From: Erwinia aphidicola
GTDB lineage: Bacteria; Pseudomonadota; Gammaproteobacteria; Enterobacterales; Enterobacteriaceae
NCBI RefSeq assembly: GCF_014773485.1
Contig: NZ_JACXBP010000014.1
Span: 1-64,000, forward strand
Length of the DNA: 64,000 nucleotides
Direction: 5' to 3'
Below are positions 17,828 to 27,087 of the stretch, piece by piece; position 1 is the stretch's first letter, and each line of letters begins with the position of its first letter. A model generated the notes under the pieces. That model was not told the DNA's origin, did not search any database, and saw only the letters and a list, made by a program, of their open reading frames with translations. Position numbers and translations under genes: made by a program.

Positions 17828-17840
17828 GTTGTGATATTCA

Positions 17841-17875
17841 AAAACGCCGCTGCTCAGTCAGCGGCGTTTTTTTTA
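17841..17875. terminator. Strong bidirectional terminator
   Basis: A perfect stem (AACGCCGCTG with CAGCGGCGTT, inner loop CTCAGT) is flanked by A4 on one side and T8 on the other. It therefore can end both the DUF1471 transcript and the convergent LysR transcript. Confidence 0.92.
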
Positions 17876-18760
17876 TCTGTCCTCAAGAAGTTTACCCCGA
17901 GGGGTTTCCTGCTTTAACGCCGCAATCATCGCCTGCAAATTATTGGAACGGGTATCTTTGCGCCATACCAGCCAAATGGCAATCTGCCCCATTCCCTCAC
18001 TTAAGGGCCACGCATGCACATTATCGCGCCCTGGCATATTCTCCAGCATGCTACGCGGGATTAGCGCCAGACCGGCTCCGGCGCTGACGCAGGCCAGAAT
18101 GCCGTGATACGACTCCATTTCGAAAATTTTTCCCGGCGCGGCGTTCTCGCGTGAGAACCAGTTTTCAAACAGGCGGCGGTAAGAGCAGTTGGCGCGAAAG
18201 GCGTAGATGGTTGAACCGGAGATACTGGTGGCATCAGGTACGGGGGGATGGTTGAGCGCCGAGATCAGCACCATCTCTTCTTCCACCACCGCGACACCCT
18301 CCAACAGCGGGTGCTTCGGCGGGCCGTCGATAAAGGCGGCGGAATACTTCCCGGCGAGCACGCCGTCGGTCATATCGCCGGACGGTCCCGTTGAGAGATC
18401 CAGCTCAACCTGCGGCCAGTGCTGGTGATAGCGGGCGATCAGCGGTGGCAGGCGTACGGCCGCAAAGCTCTCAATGGCGCCAAGGGTAAAAATCCCGCTA
18501 GGTAGCTGGCCGGAAACGCTGTGCTTTGCTTCGGTCGCCAGCGCCAGAATGCGCCGCGCATAGTCGAGGAAGGTTTTGCCGCTATCGGTGATGTACAGGC
18601 GCAGCTTTTCCCGGCGGAACAGTTCGCACTCCAGCTCCTCTTCCAACTGCTTTAAGCGCGTTGATATGTTGGAGGGCACGCGATGCAGCTTCTCTGCCGC
18701 CGCCGTAACGCTGCCCTCTTCAGCGATAGTGCGAAAGATTTCCAGCTGGGTCAGATCCAT
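17873..18760 (-). CDS. yneJ: LysR family regulator (YneJ-like)
   Basis: A 295-residue LysR protein with a normal N-terminal winged helix (EEGSVTAAAEKLHRVPSNIS) and a full effector domain (FTLGAIESFAAVRLPPLIAR, then GILACVSAGAGLALIPRSML). It is divergent from the succinate semialdehyde dehydrogenase gene, the same arrangement as yneJ and sad (yneI) in E. coli, so it probably controls that gene. The 103-bp spacer would hold its site. The symbol rests on synteny and motif similarity. Confidence 0.85.
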   Translation of the reverse strand: MDLTQLEIFRTIAEEGSVTAAAEKLHRVPSNISTRLKQLEEELECELFRREKLRLYITDSGKTFLDYARRILALATEAKHSVSGQLPSGIFTLGAIESFAAVRLPPLIARYHQHWPQVELDLSTGPSGDMTDGVLAGKYSAAFIDGPPKHPLLEGVAVVEEEMVLISALNHPPVPDATSISGSTIYAFRANCSYRRLFENWFSRENAAPGKIFEMESYHGILACVSAGAGLALIPRSMLENMPGRDNVHAWPLSEGMGQIAIWLVWRKDTRSNNLQAMIAALKQETPRGKLLEDR

Positions 18761-18863
18761 ATCATTCTCTTTTAGAGTAAATAACTTTCTTTATTATTCA
18801 TTTTTAAAGAATCAACGGCAAGCCTATGATGGATTCCATTGTGAACAACTTAAGGCGGCAATC

Positions 18864-20249
18864 ATGACTCAGGTTTCCTCAAACGCAGCAATTTCTCGTA
18901 ATCCAACCAGCGGTGAAATCTTTGCCCGCTATCCATTTGCCACGGCGCAGGACGTCGACAGCGCGCTGGCACAGACTAATAACGCCTTTCAGGCCTGGCG
19001 CAGCAGCGCGATGATCATACGCGTACAGTTGCTAAACGCAATTGCCGGCGGCCTGCGTCAGCAGGCACGCGAGCTGGCTGAGATGATGACCAGTGAAATG
19101 GGCAAACCGATTGACCAGGGGCTGGCCGAAGTTGAAAAAAGCGCAAAGCTGTGTGAATGGTATGGCGAACACGGCCCTGCCTACCTTGAGCGTGAACCGA
19201 CGCTGGTCGAAGGCGATAAGGCCTTTGTTGACTATTTACCGCTCGGCCCGGTGCTGTCGGTGATGCCGTGGAACTTTCCTGTTTGGCAGGTGCTACGCGG
19301 AGCGGTGCCAATTTTGCTGGCGGGGAATAGCTACCTGCTGAAACCTGCTCCGAACGTCATGGGCTGTGCGCTGCTGCTGCAACAGATCCTGCAGGATGCT
19401 GGCGTGCCGGAAGGGCTGTTTGCCGTGGTCAATGCCGACAACGACGGTGTGGCGCAGGCGATCAACGACCGTCGTATTGCCGCCGTCACCGTGACCGGGA
19501 GCGTGCGTGCCGGTGCGGCAATTGCCGCGCTTTCCGGTGCGGCAATCAAAAAATGCGTGCTGGAACTGGGCGGTTCCGATGCGTTTATCGTGCTGGCCGA
19601 TGCCGACATTGATGCCGCAGTTAAAGGAGCAATTGCCGGGCGCTTTATGAACAACGGCCAGCTGTGTATTTCGGCCAAGCGCATCATTGTGGAAGCGGCG
19701 GTCTTCGACCAGTTCTGCGAGAAATTTGTCACTGCAGTTAAAGCAATGAAAATCGGCGACCCGCGTGAAGCCGGCGTATGGATTGGCCCGATGGCGCGCT
19801 ACGATCTGCGCGACGAGCTTGACTCACAGGTGCAGGCGACGCTGAAAGAGGGCGCAACGCTGCTGCTGGGTGGCCATGTACTGCCGGGGGAAGGTAACTA
19901 CTATGCCCCCACGGTGCTGAGCAACGTGAAGCCGGGTATGACCAGCTTCGATCAGGAGCTGTTTGGTCCCGTTGCCTCGCTGATTGTGGCGGATGATGCC
20001 GATCATGCGGTAGCGATGGCGAATGACTCTGAGTTCGGCCTTGGCGGCAGCCTGTGGAGCAAGGACTTGTCCCGCGCTCAGCAGCTGGCATCACGCATCG
20101 AAACCGGCGGTGTGTTTATCAACTCGCCGAGCTTCTCTGACCCGCGCGTGCCGATTGGCGGCGTTAAGAAAAGTGGTTTTGGTCGCGAATTGTCTCACTT
20201 CGGCCTGCGCGAGTTCACCAACACGCAGACCGTGTGGATCGAGTCCTGA
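18864..20249 (+). CDS. sad: NAD(P)-dependent succinate semialdehyde dehydrogenase (Sad/YneI-like)
   Basis: A 461-residue aldehyde dehydrogenase. The start at 18864 follows a GGCGG-like site and gives MTQVSSNAAISRNP. NPTSGEIFARYPFA is the family N-terminus. The active site reads LELGGSDAFIVL, with the catalytic Cys in MNNGQLCISAKRI and the general base Glu in VLELGG. PWNFPVWQVLRG and KPAPNV line the cofactor site. The length and the LysR neighbour match E. coli sad (462 residues), which oxidises succinate semialdehyde in GABA or putrescine breakdown. Confidence 0.9.
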   Translation: MTQVSSNAAISRNPTSGEIFARYPFATAQDVDSALAQTNNAFQAWRSSAMIIRVQLLNAIAGGLRQQARELAEMMTSEMGKPIDQGLAEVEKSAKLCEWYGEHGPAYLEREPTLVEGDKAFVDYLPLGPVLSVMPWNFPVWQVLRGAVPILLAGNSYLLKPAPNVMGCALLLQQILQDAGVPEGLFAVVNADNDGVAQAINDRRIAAVTVTGSVRAGAAIAALSGAAIKKCVLELGGSDAFIVLADADIDAAVKGAIAGRFMNNGQLCISAKRIIVEAAVFDQFCEKFVTAVKAMKIGDPREAGVWIGPMARYDLRDELDSQVQATLKEGATLLLGGHVLPGEGNYYAPTVLSNVKPGMTSFDQELFGPVASLIVADDADHAVAMANDSEFGLGGSLWSKDLSRAQQLASRIETGGVFINSPSFSDPRVPIGGVKKSGFGRELSHFGLREFTNTQTVWIES

Positions 20250-20251
20250 TC

Positions 20252-22033
20252 TTAGCTGGCCTGCGGGTAGTAGCGGCTAAGCCAGCTCTCCAGGCCTTCC
20301 GGTATCAGCGGGCGTGAGTAATAAAAACCCTGGATTTCATCGCAGCCTAATCGCTGCAGTGATGCCAGGGTTTGCAGATCCTCCACCCCTTCGGCCAGCA
20401 CCACATACTCCAGCTCTTTCAGCATGGTGATCACGTGGCGGGCTATCACCTCGCTGGCCGGATCGTGCGACAGCTGCTGGATCAGCGAACGGTCGAGCTT
20501 GATAACGTCAACCGGGATGCGGCGCAGCGTGTTGATGTTGCTGTAACCGGATCCGAAATCATCCAGCGCGATGCGAAAGCCGCGTAGCTTCAGCATATCC
20601 AGCCCGCGCCGCGCCTCGGCGCTCTCCAGCACCTGCTCGGTTTCCAGACATTCAAGATTGAGATCTTCAGCCTGCAATCCTGCACGCAGTAGCTTCTCTT
20701 CCAGCTTATTGGCGAAGTCCGGGCGCGAAAAATCGCTGACGCACAGATTCACCGACGCCGGTAGGTTCAGTCCTTTACTCCGCCACAGTTTGAGCTGCGC
20801 CAGCGTATGGTCTAACACCCAGTCGGTCAGCTCCTCCATTAGGTTGGTTTGTGCAGCCAGAGGGATAAATTCGTCAGGCGGGATATTGCCGTAAAGCGGA
20901 TGATCCCAGCGCAGCAGCGTTTCCAGTCCGACGGGTTTGCCGTTGCGCAGCGAGATTTGTGGCTGATAGACCAGATAAAGTCCCGGCGTGCCGCGTAGCG
21001 CTGCGGCCAGGTCGTTTAGCAGGCGGAAGCTCTGATTTCTGCGCCCATCGCTGTCGGCGTTATACGCCATATAGTTCTGTTTCAGGCTGATTGCTTCATG
21101 CAGTGCACTGACTGCGCGGCGCAACACTTCCGAAACTTGCGAATCGACCGGAACAAAGCTGACTTCCCCGAGATACGGTTTGGCATCAACCGTAATATTA
21201 TCGAAAATCTGTGCGCGAATGCCGCCGAGGCGCTGGCTGAGCTCACGTCCGCTGGGTGCGTCGGGCTTGTCGCTCAGCAGGGCAAAGCGGCCCAGTGCAA
21301 CGGTGTACAGCACATCATCACTGTCCAAACGCAGGCGGGTGCGCAGCGTGGCTGCCATCTCTTTGAGCAGCGTTTCCACCGCATTCATTCCTACCGAACG
21401 GGCGATCTCATAGGCGCGCGGCATATCAATACAGTCAATCAGCGTCAGATTATGCGGTTCGCTATTGCCCGCCTGCTGCAGCAGTTCAATATCCTTCAGC
21501 AGCCGCTGGCGGTTAGGCAGCAGCGTGACGACATCCTGATAGCCGGTGATATACCAGGCATCGAGGTAGCCCACCACCAGGCCTGCAAGCAGTGCCAGCA
21601 GCGCGGCTTTGTCTGCGCTGAAGGCATGCGGCTGGGTATCTGTGACGCACAGCGTGCCGATGATGATGCCTTCACGGTTGCGCAGCGGGGCGCCGGCATA
21701 GAAACGGATAAAGGGCGCGCCAAGCGTCAGAGGATGCGCGCTGAAGCGTGGATCAAGATGCGTATCAGCACAAACCAGCACGTCATCCAGCTCCAGCGTG
21801 TGGCGGCAGAACGCATCCTGCAGCGAGGTCTGTTTCAGATCGAAGTTGCAGGCCGCTTTAATGTACTGGTTTTCATCGTCCAGCACCGATACGAAACCAC
21901 CGGGGATTTCCAGCAGTTCGCTGGCCAGCTGGCTGAATTTTTTTAAAATATCATCGCGCGCCGCATCCTCGGATTTCAACATCTCCAGGGCAGCCAGACG
22001 TTTGGCATCGTCGCTACTAAAAGTCCCGCTCAT
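20252..22033 (-). CDS. GAF–(degenerate GGDEF)–EAL cyclic-di-GMP phosphodiesterase
   Basis: A 593-residue soluble protein. An N-terminal GAF domain (about 25–160, with FYAGAPLRNREGIIIGTLCV) senses a small ligand. A GGDEF-like domain (about 170–320) lacks the GGDEF signature; the equivalent position reads VALGRFALL, so cyclase activity is not expected. The EAL domain (about 335–590) looks intact: ETLL in place of EAL, NLCVSDF, ECLETE, DDFGSGYS, KLDRS, LAEGVED and QGFYYSRPL keep the metal and base residues. It should hydrolyse c-di-GMP under GAF control. It is convergent with sad. Confidence 0.9.
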   Translation of the reverse strand: MSGTFSSDDAKRLAALEMLKSEDAARDDILKKFSQLASELLEIPGGFVSVLDDENQYIKAACNFDLKQTSLQDAFCRHTLELDDVLVCADTHLDPRFSAHPLTLGAPFIRFYAGAPLRNREGIIIGTLCVTDTQPHAFSADKAALLALLAGLVVGYLDAWYITGYQDVVTLLPNRQRLLKDIELLQQAGNSEPHNLTLIDCIDMPRAYEIARSVGMNAVETLLKEMAATLRTRLRLDSDDVLYTVALGRFALLSDKPDAPSGRELSQRLGGIRAQIFDNITVDAKPYLGEVSFVPVDSQVSEVLRRAVSALHEAISLKQNYMAYNADSDGRRNQSFRLLNDLAAALRGTPGLYLVYQPQISLRNGKPVGLETLLRWDHPLYGNIPPDEFIPLAAQTNLMEELTDWVLDHTLAQLKLWRSKGLNLPASVNLCVSDFSRPDFANKLEEKLLRAGLQAEDLNLECLETEQVLESAEARRGLDMLKLRGFRIALDDFGSGYSNINTLRRIPVDVIKLDRSLIQQLSHDPASEVIARHVITMLKELEYVVLAEGVEDLQTLASLQRLGCDEIQGFYYSRPLIPEGLESWLSRYYPQAS

Positions 22034-22375
22034 GATTACGCTTCACATTAAGAGTTGTTGGCCCAAAGCGCAGCCAGATGAGATCGAGTATCGGCCAGCG
22101 AGGGAAAGTCTTTATTGATAACTTGATGAAATTATTTAATCAACGAATTTTTCACGCCTTTTACGCCGGAAGTATCACAAAATTAACGCCGGACGATCGC
22201 TAAACAGGTAACCAACAAAAGCTGGTACTGAAATAGGATTTTTTACCTGTCGCAAAACAGGGATAAGCAGTAAATTTCCTGCGCCGGGGAGAGGGCACGA
22301 CCCCTACTTTGGCACCAGAAAAATCATAATTAACACTTTTACCTTCCATTAATTCTAATGGTGATGAGGTCTTGA
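22034..22375. other. Divergent intergenic region, 342 bp
   Basis: This stretch separates the EAL gene from the osmB-like gene. It is AT-rich and should hold both promoters. I saw no convincing repeat, RNA or named operator in it. Confidence 0.5.
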
Positions 22376-22585
22376 ATGCTTTTAAAACGCAGCTGTACTG
22401 TTGCCGTTGTTCTGCTGGTCACGTTTTCACTGACGGCGTGCGGCATGTCCCATCGTGGCAGGAATACCGCTATCGGCGCCGGTGTCGGTGCGGTGGGTGG
22501 CGCAGTGCTGACCGGCGGCAGCACCTGGGGAACCCTGGGCGGTGCGGCGATCGGTGGCGTTATCGGCCACGAAGTCAGTCGCTAA
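22376..22585 (+). CDS. osmB: OsmB-like glycine-zipper outer-membrane lipoprotein
   Basis: A 69-residue lipoprotein. The lipobox is LTAC at Cys22 of MLLKRSCTVAVVLLVTFSLT-AC. The mature part carries RNTAIGAGVGAVGGAVLTGG and TLGGAAIGGVIGH, a repeated GxxxG glycine-zipper that closely resembles E. coli OsmB (72 residues). OsmB is induced by osmotic and stationary-phase stress. A terminator follows 5 bases after the stop. Confidence 0.88.
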   Translation: MLLKRSCTVAVVLLVTFSLTACGMSHRGRNTAIGAGVGAVGGAVLTGGSTWGTLGGAAIGGVIGHEVSR

Positions 22586-22589
22586 TCAA

Positions 22590-22624
22590 TAACGCTATCC
22601 GTCTCTGCCGGATAGCGTTAGTTT
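22590..22624. terminator. Terminator between osmB-like and fhuD-like genes
   Basis: A 12-bp perfect stem (TAACGCTATCCG with CGGATAGCGTTA, 7-base loop) is followed on the + strand by GTTTT. It includes the fhuD-like stop codon. Being symmetrical, it may also terminate the minus-strand transcript. Confidence 0.8.
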
Positions 22625-23538
22625 TGCCAGATTCTGTCCAGCTGTTGCAGCATATGAGTGAAGCGCAGAGCCGCCAGGGTTGAGCCAAATATCCAGATAG
22701 CCGGAACCGTTCGCAGCGTCCTCTGGCGCACAAAAGGAAGAGCCTGCCACAGCGGCGAAGCGCTGACGCGGCTGCGCAAGCCTTCATCTCCATGATCGAG
22801 ACACACCGCCCGCAGTGCTGGCAGCTTTGCCAGATGCTCAATTCCCACCGTTGCCGTTCCCCAGAAACTGTCCTGCTGCTGCCAGGCATTCTCTATGCCC
22901 AGCTGCTGCATCACGTTGCCGAACAGGCTGCGTTTACCGAGGATCACCACGTGGCGTTCATCGAGCAGTGTAAAAACCAGCAGCGGCTGTTGGCGCCAGG
23001 CTACCAGCTGGTCGCGGGCTTGCGCCAGCTGTTGGTCAAACCACGCCAGATGTGCTCTGGCTTCTGCCATTTTCCCTAAGCGCTCAGCCAGCCCCAGCAA
23101 TCCGCTGCGCACTTTAGCCAGGGGCTGGCCTTCCTCATCAATAAAAGCTAACTCCATCGTCGGGGCGATCTTCTGCAATTGCTGCGCGTGCGGCCCGTAA
23201 CCCTGCGAATAAACAATCAGGTCCGGTTTAAGCTGCGCCATAAATTCGAGGTTAGGCTCTGAACGCAGCCCGATGTCGAGCACGCTGGCGGGCAGGGCGG
23301 GTTCCTTCACCCACAGGCGATACTCGTGGGTATCCGCTGCGGCAATTGGCAGCACGCTAAGGGCAAACAGCATCTCCAGCGGCAGCCATTCGAGGGCGAT
23401 AATGCGCGGCTCTGGCAGCGCAGCGCGGGCGGGTAATCCCGTTAGCCAGGGGGCCAGCGCCAGCGCGATCAATAGCTGCCGCCGCCGATGGTCAATCTCC
23501 CCGGCAGTAAACCGGGGGGAGCGCTTATCAGAAAGCAT
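22618..23538 (-). CDS. fhuD: FhuD-like ferric siderophore-binding protein
   Basis: A 306-residue periplasmic binding protein for ferric hydroxamate-type siderophores. The start at 23538 overlaps the receptor stop by 11 bases. The N-terminus RRRQLLIALALAPWLTGLPARA is a twin-arginine-like or Sec signal. RIIALEWLPLEMLFAL, EYRLWVKEPALP, DIGLRSEPNLEFMAQLKPDL and FWGTATVGIEHLAKLPA follow E. coli FhuD segment by segment. Only the binding protein is here; the FhuBC permease and ATPase are not in the window, so a chromosomal FhuBC probably completes import. Coupled to the receptor gene and so Fur-regulated. Confidence 0.88.
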   Translation of the reverse strand: MLSDKRSPRFTAGEIDHRRRQLLIALALAPWLTGLPARAALPEPRIIALEWLPLEMLFALSVLPIAAADTHEYRLWVKEPALPASVLDIGLRSEPNLEFMAQLKPDLIVYSQGYGPHAQQLQKIAPTMELAFIDEEGQPLAKVRSGLLGLAERLGKMAEARAHLAWFDQQLAQARDQLVAWRQQPLLVFTLLDERHVVILGKRSLFGNVMQQLGIENAWQQQDSFWGTATVGIEHLAKLPALRAVCLDHGDEGLRSRVSASPLWQALPFVRQRTLRTVPAIWIFGSTLAALRFTHMLQQLDRIWQN

Positions 23539-25705
23539 AGGTAAGGCTGACAGAGTAGTTACGCGGTTCGCCGTACAGCGTGTAGTCGCTGGCCCAGGCA
23601 TAGTAACTGCGGTCAAACAGGTTGTTGATGTTGGCCTGCACTGCCACCTGCTTCGTTGCCTGATAGCGGGCAAACAGGTTAGCCAGCGGATAGCTGCTCT
23701 GATAGACACGCTGGGTTTCCCCGTCCGGCCCGGTAGTATCCTGGTAGGTGCGGTTCTGCCAGTTGATGCCGCCACCGACTGTCAGGTCGCGCAGCATCGG
23801 CAACTGGTAGCGGCTGAATAGCTTGAACGAAGTCTGCGGCATATTGCTGTTGTAACGGCCGCTCTCTGTTTTGGCCACATAGCGCGTGGCGCCAAAGGTC
23901 ATCTGCAGGTTATCGGTTAACGCGCCGTTGAGTTCAAACTCTGCGCCTTTGCTTACGGCCCCTCGCGTGCTGATATACGCCTGTTCGCTGCTGCCGTTAA
24001 CGAAGTTGCTGCCGTCGGTTTGCGCAGCATTTTCCTGCTCAATGCGGAATACCGCCACCGTTGCCGTCAGGCGGCCATCCATCCACGCGGATTTCAGTCC
24101 GGTTTCATAACTTTTTCCGGTAACCGGGTCGAGGTAGCGACCGTCTCTGTTGCGATAGGTTTGCGGCTGGAAGATGGAGGTGTAGCTGGCGTAGGCGGAC
24201 CAGCTTTCGTTGATGTCATACACCAGCCCACCGTAAGGAGTGATGTTGTTTTTAGTCACGTCACCACTGCTGCCGTTAGTGCTCCACTGGGTATAGCGCG
24301 CGCCGAGGATCAGCGACAGGGGATCGGCCAGTGAGAAACGGGCGGCGCTATAAGCCGATTTCTGGCGCACCACGTCGTCAGCATTCTGATACCAGTCTCC
24401 CCACTCAGGTTCGGCCACGTTGCCGCTCCATGCATCGTTGAAGCTGCCCATCTGGCTGCTGTCGAGGGCGCCGTCGGCACTGTAGGTGGCATTGTGCTGG
24501 CGGCTGTAGCTGACCCCGGCCATCATCTGATGCTGGCGGCCGAACAGTTCGAATGGCCCACTGGCGTAAGTATCGATTGAATCCAGCTTTCGCTTACCGC
24601 GATCGAGGCTGCCAAAGCCCGAGGTGCCTTGCCCGGTGACCACGTCCGGGAAATCCATCACGTAGAGCAGCTTGTCGTTGAAAGTTTGTTCGGCGTGCGT
24701 GGCATTGACGCGGAAATTCCAGCCGTTATTGAAATCGTGCGTTACGTTTGCAAACACCTTACGTGAATCGAGGCTGTAACGTGCCCAGTCGGCCGCCGGA
24801 TTGGTACGGCGGTCATAGCCAGTGCGTGAGCCGTTGCTGTACCAGGTTGGCAACCCGCCCCAGGTCGGATTGCCTGTATTGCTCTGCTGATAATCGTAGC
24901 CCAGCGACACGGTGGTGTTATCGGTTACGTCAGCATCGATTACGCCATAAAGGAATTTTTTGCTTTTGTGGTAGCGGTCCAGCGAGCTGTCCTGATCCTG
25001 ATAACCCGCTATCACGCGTCCACGCACGCTGCCAGCCTCGTTCAGCGGACCGGAAACGTCCGCAACGTAACGCTGCTTATTCCAGCTGCCGTAGCTGGAG
25101 CTGAGGTTGCCGGTAAATTCTTTACTATCGGCGTGCTTGCGCACCATATTGACCGACGCCGCCGGGCTACCCGCGCCAGTCATCAGCCCGGTGGAACCGC
25201 GCACTATTTCGATGCGGTCATAAATCGCCGTATCTTCCCCGGCATCGCCATAGTTCCAGTTATCGCTGGCGGAAGTTGGGATATCGTCGAATGTGTAGTT
25301 GGTTATCTGGAATCCACGGGCGAAGTAGGCCGAGCGTTCACTGTCGATAATTTCGGCGGAGACGCCGGTAGTATTATTCAGCACGTCACCCACTGATTGC
25401 AGATCTTGATCCTGCATGCGCTGCCCGGTCACAACGCTGACCGACTGCGGCACATCGCGCGGCGTCAACAGCATTTTGGTGCCTGCGCGCGTGGTTTTAA
25501 CGCTGTAGTCCTGCTGCTCATCGGCGGCATTATCAACTGTGGCATCGACCACCAGATCGGGCTGGGCGACAGCGGTTTCCTCACTGGCGGCCTGCGCCGG
25601 ATGAAGCAATGAGTTGATCGCCAGTGCCAGCAGCGAGACGGCAAACGTTGTCGCCATGTACGGCATGCGCCGTGCATTGTTTTCCCTGAAATTAAAAGAC
25701 ATCAT
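23528..25705 (-). CDS. fhuE: FhuE-like TonB-dependent hydroxamate siderophore receptor
   Basis: A 725-residue outer-membrane receptor. A signal peptide (about 1–40, ending AQA) precedes the plug domain: TKMLLTPRDVPQSVSVVTGQ, GFQITNYTFDDIPTS, VRGSTGLMTGAGSPAASVNM. The 22-strand barrel ends in the canonical SVSLTYAF with terminal Phe. The order and wording of motifs match E. coli FhuE (coprogen and rhodotorulic acid). SYGSWNKQRYVADVSGPL and DRYHKSKKFLYGVIDAD are strong examples. A TonB-box-like segment lies near DYSVKTT. Two ATG codons are adjacent; GGGGA favours either. A Fur box is upstream. Confidence 0.92.
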   Translation of the reverse strand: MMSFNFRENNARRMPYMATTFAVSLLALAINSLLHPAQAASEETAVAQPDLVVDATVDNAADEQQDYSVKTTRAGTKMLLTPRDVPQSVSVVTGQRMQDQDLQSVGDVLNNTTGVSAEIIDSERSAYFARGFQITNYTFDDIPTSASDNWNYGDAGEDTAIYDRIEIVRGSTGLMTGAGSPAASVNMVRKHADSKEFTGNLSSSYGSWNKQRYVADVSGPLNEAGSVRGRVIAGYQDQDSSLDRYHKSKKFLYGVIDADVTDNTTVSLGYDYQQSNTGNPTWGGLPTWYSNGSRTGYDRRTNPAADWARYSLDSRKVFANVTHDFNNGWNFRVNATHAEQTFNDKLLYVMDFPDVVTGQGTSGFGSLDRGKRKLDSIDTYASGPFELFGRQHQMMAGVSYSRQHNATYSADGALDSSQMGSFNDAWSGNVAEPEWGDWYQNADDVVRQKSAYSAARFSLADPLSLILGARYTQWSTNGSSGDVTKNNITPYGGLVYDINESWSAYASYTSIFQPQTYRNRDGRYLDPVTGKSYETGLKSAWMDGRLTATVAVFRIEQENAAQTDGSNFVNGSSEQAYISTRGAVSKGAEFELNGALTDNLQMTFGATRYVAKTESGRYNSNMPQTSFKLFSRYQLPMLRDLTVGGGINWQNRTYQDTTGPDGETQRVYQSSYPLANLFARYQATKQVAVQANINNLFDRSYYAWASDYTLYGEPRNYSVSLTYAF

Positions 25706-25802
25706 CGTTCCCCACGCGGAAGCATTATTTTTTTGGTATGGCGTTTATTGGCGGCGTGCCTATTTTGGCGACATTAAATCTCGCTAGAATAGAAATCGCA
25801 AT

Positions 25803-25821
25803 GCAGATGATAATCATTTTC
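25803..25821 (-). promoter_or_regulatory. Fur box upstream of fhuE-like gene
   Basis: The 19-bp site agrees with the Fur consensus at 15 of 19 positions (core ATGATAATCATT). A second half-site, GATTATCATTG, follows at 25827–25837, as in arrays bound by multiple Fur dimers. It lies about 100 bp ahead of the receptor start. Confidence 0.8.
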
Positions 25822-25976
25822 TTTAAGATTATCATTGTAAAATTTTTGTCAGCATGAGTAGCAGAGTATTACTTTTCATTATTTACAGGGAGTTATGAGG
25901 AGTTATAGCGAAAAAGAAGCGGGTTGAAGGGAAGGCTAACCCGGCGCCGCGTTGGGCGGACCGGGGCAGGAAATGA

Positions 25977-26477
25977 TTAGTTTTGACGCATAATGCTGAC
26001 AATCTCTTCAAGCGTATCGGCCAGACGCTCGCCGCGCCTGTAGGCGAGCAGGGCCTCTTCACCGCCGCTTTGTAGCGACTTTGGCCGCTCGACAAACGCA
26101 CCCAGCGGGGAAAGCTGTGCATCCAGTACTGCGGCAAACGGGATGCGTACTTTATCCAGATTGAACTGCTGTTTGAACAGTGACTCTGACTGATCGCGGG
26201 TGATCACGGCCAGCTGAGCATCAGGATAGCGCTCGCACAGCGCGTTAATTGCCGGCATATTGCGCTGGCAGTCCGGGCACCACATCTCTGCGGCCGCCAG
26301 GATGACGAATTTTCCTGAGAGCGCCGCGATATCCGCGGTGGTTTCCTGACTGAGAAAGTCCGGTCGAGTGGTTTTCTCCTGCTCAATGCGCAGCTGCGCG
26401 ATCTCCTGCGCTGTCCCCTGGCTGACGAACTCTTCATAGCCAACGCTGTTCTCAATGAGGGTGTTGAAATCTGCCAC
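25977..26477 (-). CDS. Thioredoxin-fold family protein
   Basis: A 166-residue protein with AEMWCPDCQRNMP, a CxxC active site (WCPDC) in a thioredoxin fold, and the later cis-Pro region (IPFAAVLDAQL). A GTG at 26477 with CAGGAG six bases before it is the likely start; a longer frame has no better site. No signal peptide, so cytosolic. It resembles stand-alone thioredoxin family proteins of Enterobacterales. Substrate and partner are unknown. It is followed by no close gene and sits 63 bp after the cupin gene on the same strand, so the two may form an operon. Confidence 0.8.
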   Translation of the reverse strand: MADFNTLIENSVGYEEFVSQGTAQEIAQLRIEQEKTTRPDFLSQETTADIAALSGKFVILAAAEMWCPDCQRNMPAINALCERYPDAQLAVITRDQSESLFKQQFNLDKVRIPFAAVLDAQLSPLGAFVERPKSLQSGGEEALLAYRRGERLADTLEEIVSIMRQN

Positions 26478-26540
26478 GCTATTTCTCCTGTCCGGTATTG
26501 CGAAATGATTCACGGATAATAGCAGGAGTGGGGGCAGAAA

Positions 26541-26897
26541 TTAGCTCGCATCAAAAATGACGTAGAGTTTGCGCATCTGCGTGTCGACCACCCAGGTACC
26601 TGCGGTGTTCGCTTCGAAGAAAAAGGAATCGCCAGCTTTGAAGGTCAACGTCTCTTCGCCGTCCGGCGTGAAGGAACCGCTGCCGGCGAGAAAGTGCATT
26701 ATCTCGGCCTGCTTCACCGAGCGGCGATAGCTGCCGGCGCTGCACTCGAAAATACCGGTATCAATATCTTCTTTTCCCGGGATCACTTTCTGAATACCCG
26801 ACAGCTGAATTGGCGACGTTTCCGGCAGACCGTCAACGCTGCCCCAGGGTTCTAACACTTCTATAGCCGCTGGCTGTTCAATCTTTTGTACTTTCAT
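26541..26897 (-). CDS. Cupin_3 (DUF861) domain protein
   Basis: A 118-residue single cupin. GIFECSAGSYRRSVKQAEIM contains the first cupin strand pair and MHFLAGSGSFTPDGEE the turn, with FKAGDSFFFEANTAGTW as the second motif. It matches the small Cupin_3/DUF861 proteins often labelled (S)-ureidoglycine aminohydrolase-like cupin. The classic two-His metal site is only partly present, so catalysis is uncertain. It lies upstream of the thioredoxin-like gene on the same strand. Confidence 0.85.
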   Translation of the reverse strand: MKVQKIEQPAAIEVLEPWGSVDGLPETSPIQLSGIQKVIPGKEDIDTGIFECSAGSYRRSVKQAEIMHFLAGSGSFTPDGEETLTFKAGDSFFFEANTAGTWVVDTQMRKLYVIFDAS

Positions 26898-27087
26898 TGG
26901 ACTTTCCCTTTAGTGAATGTGATACAGCGAGCGTAACCTGATAAAAATTTCAGGGTTTTACTTGCTACGGTTACTCAGCATAAGAGAAGCACCAAATAGA
27001 TTGGCGGGATTATTAGCCGCCGGTTAACACATTTGTGTGTTAATCGGCGTGCCTCTGGCAGAAACTTTTGCGGCCTGACTTTGCCAT

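Noticed and set aside
21098-21946. 282-codon plus-strand open frame inside the EAL gene
   Set aside because: Mirror of the GAF and GGDEF-like coding sequence, no motif.
24020-25396. Plus-strand frames opposite the fhuE-like gene
   Set aside because: Antisense to a receptor with continuous homology and a canonical C-terminal Phe.
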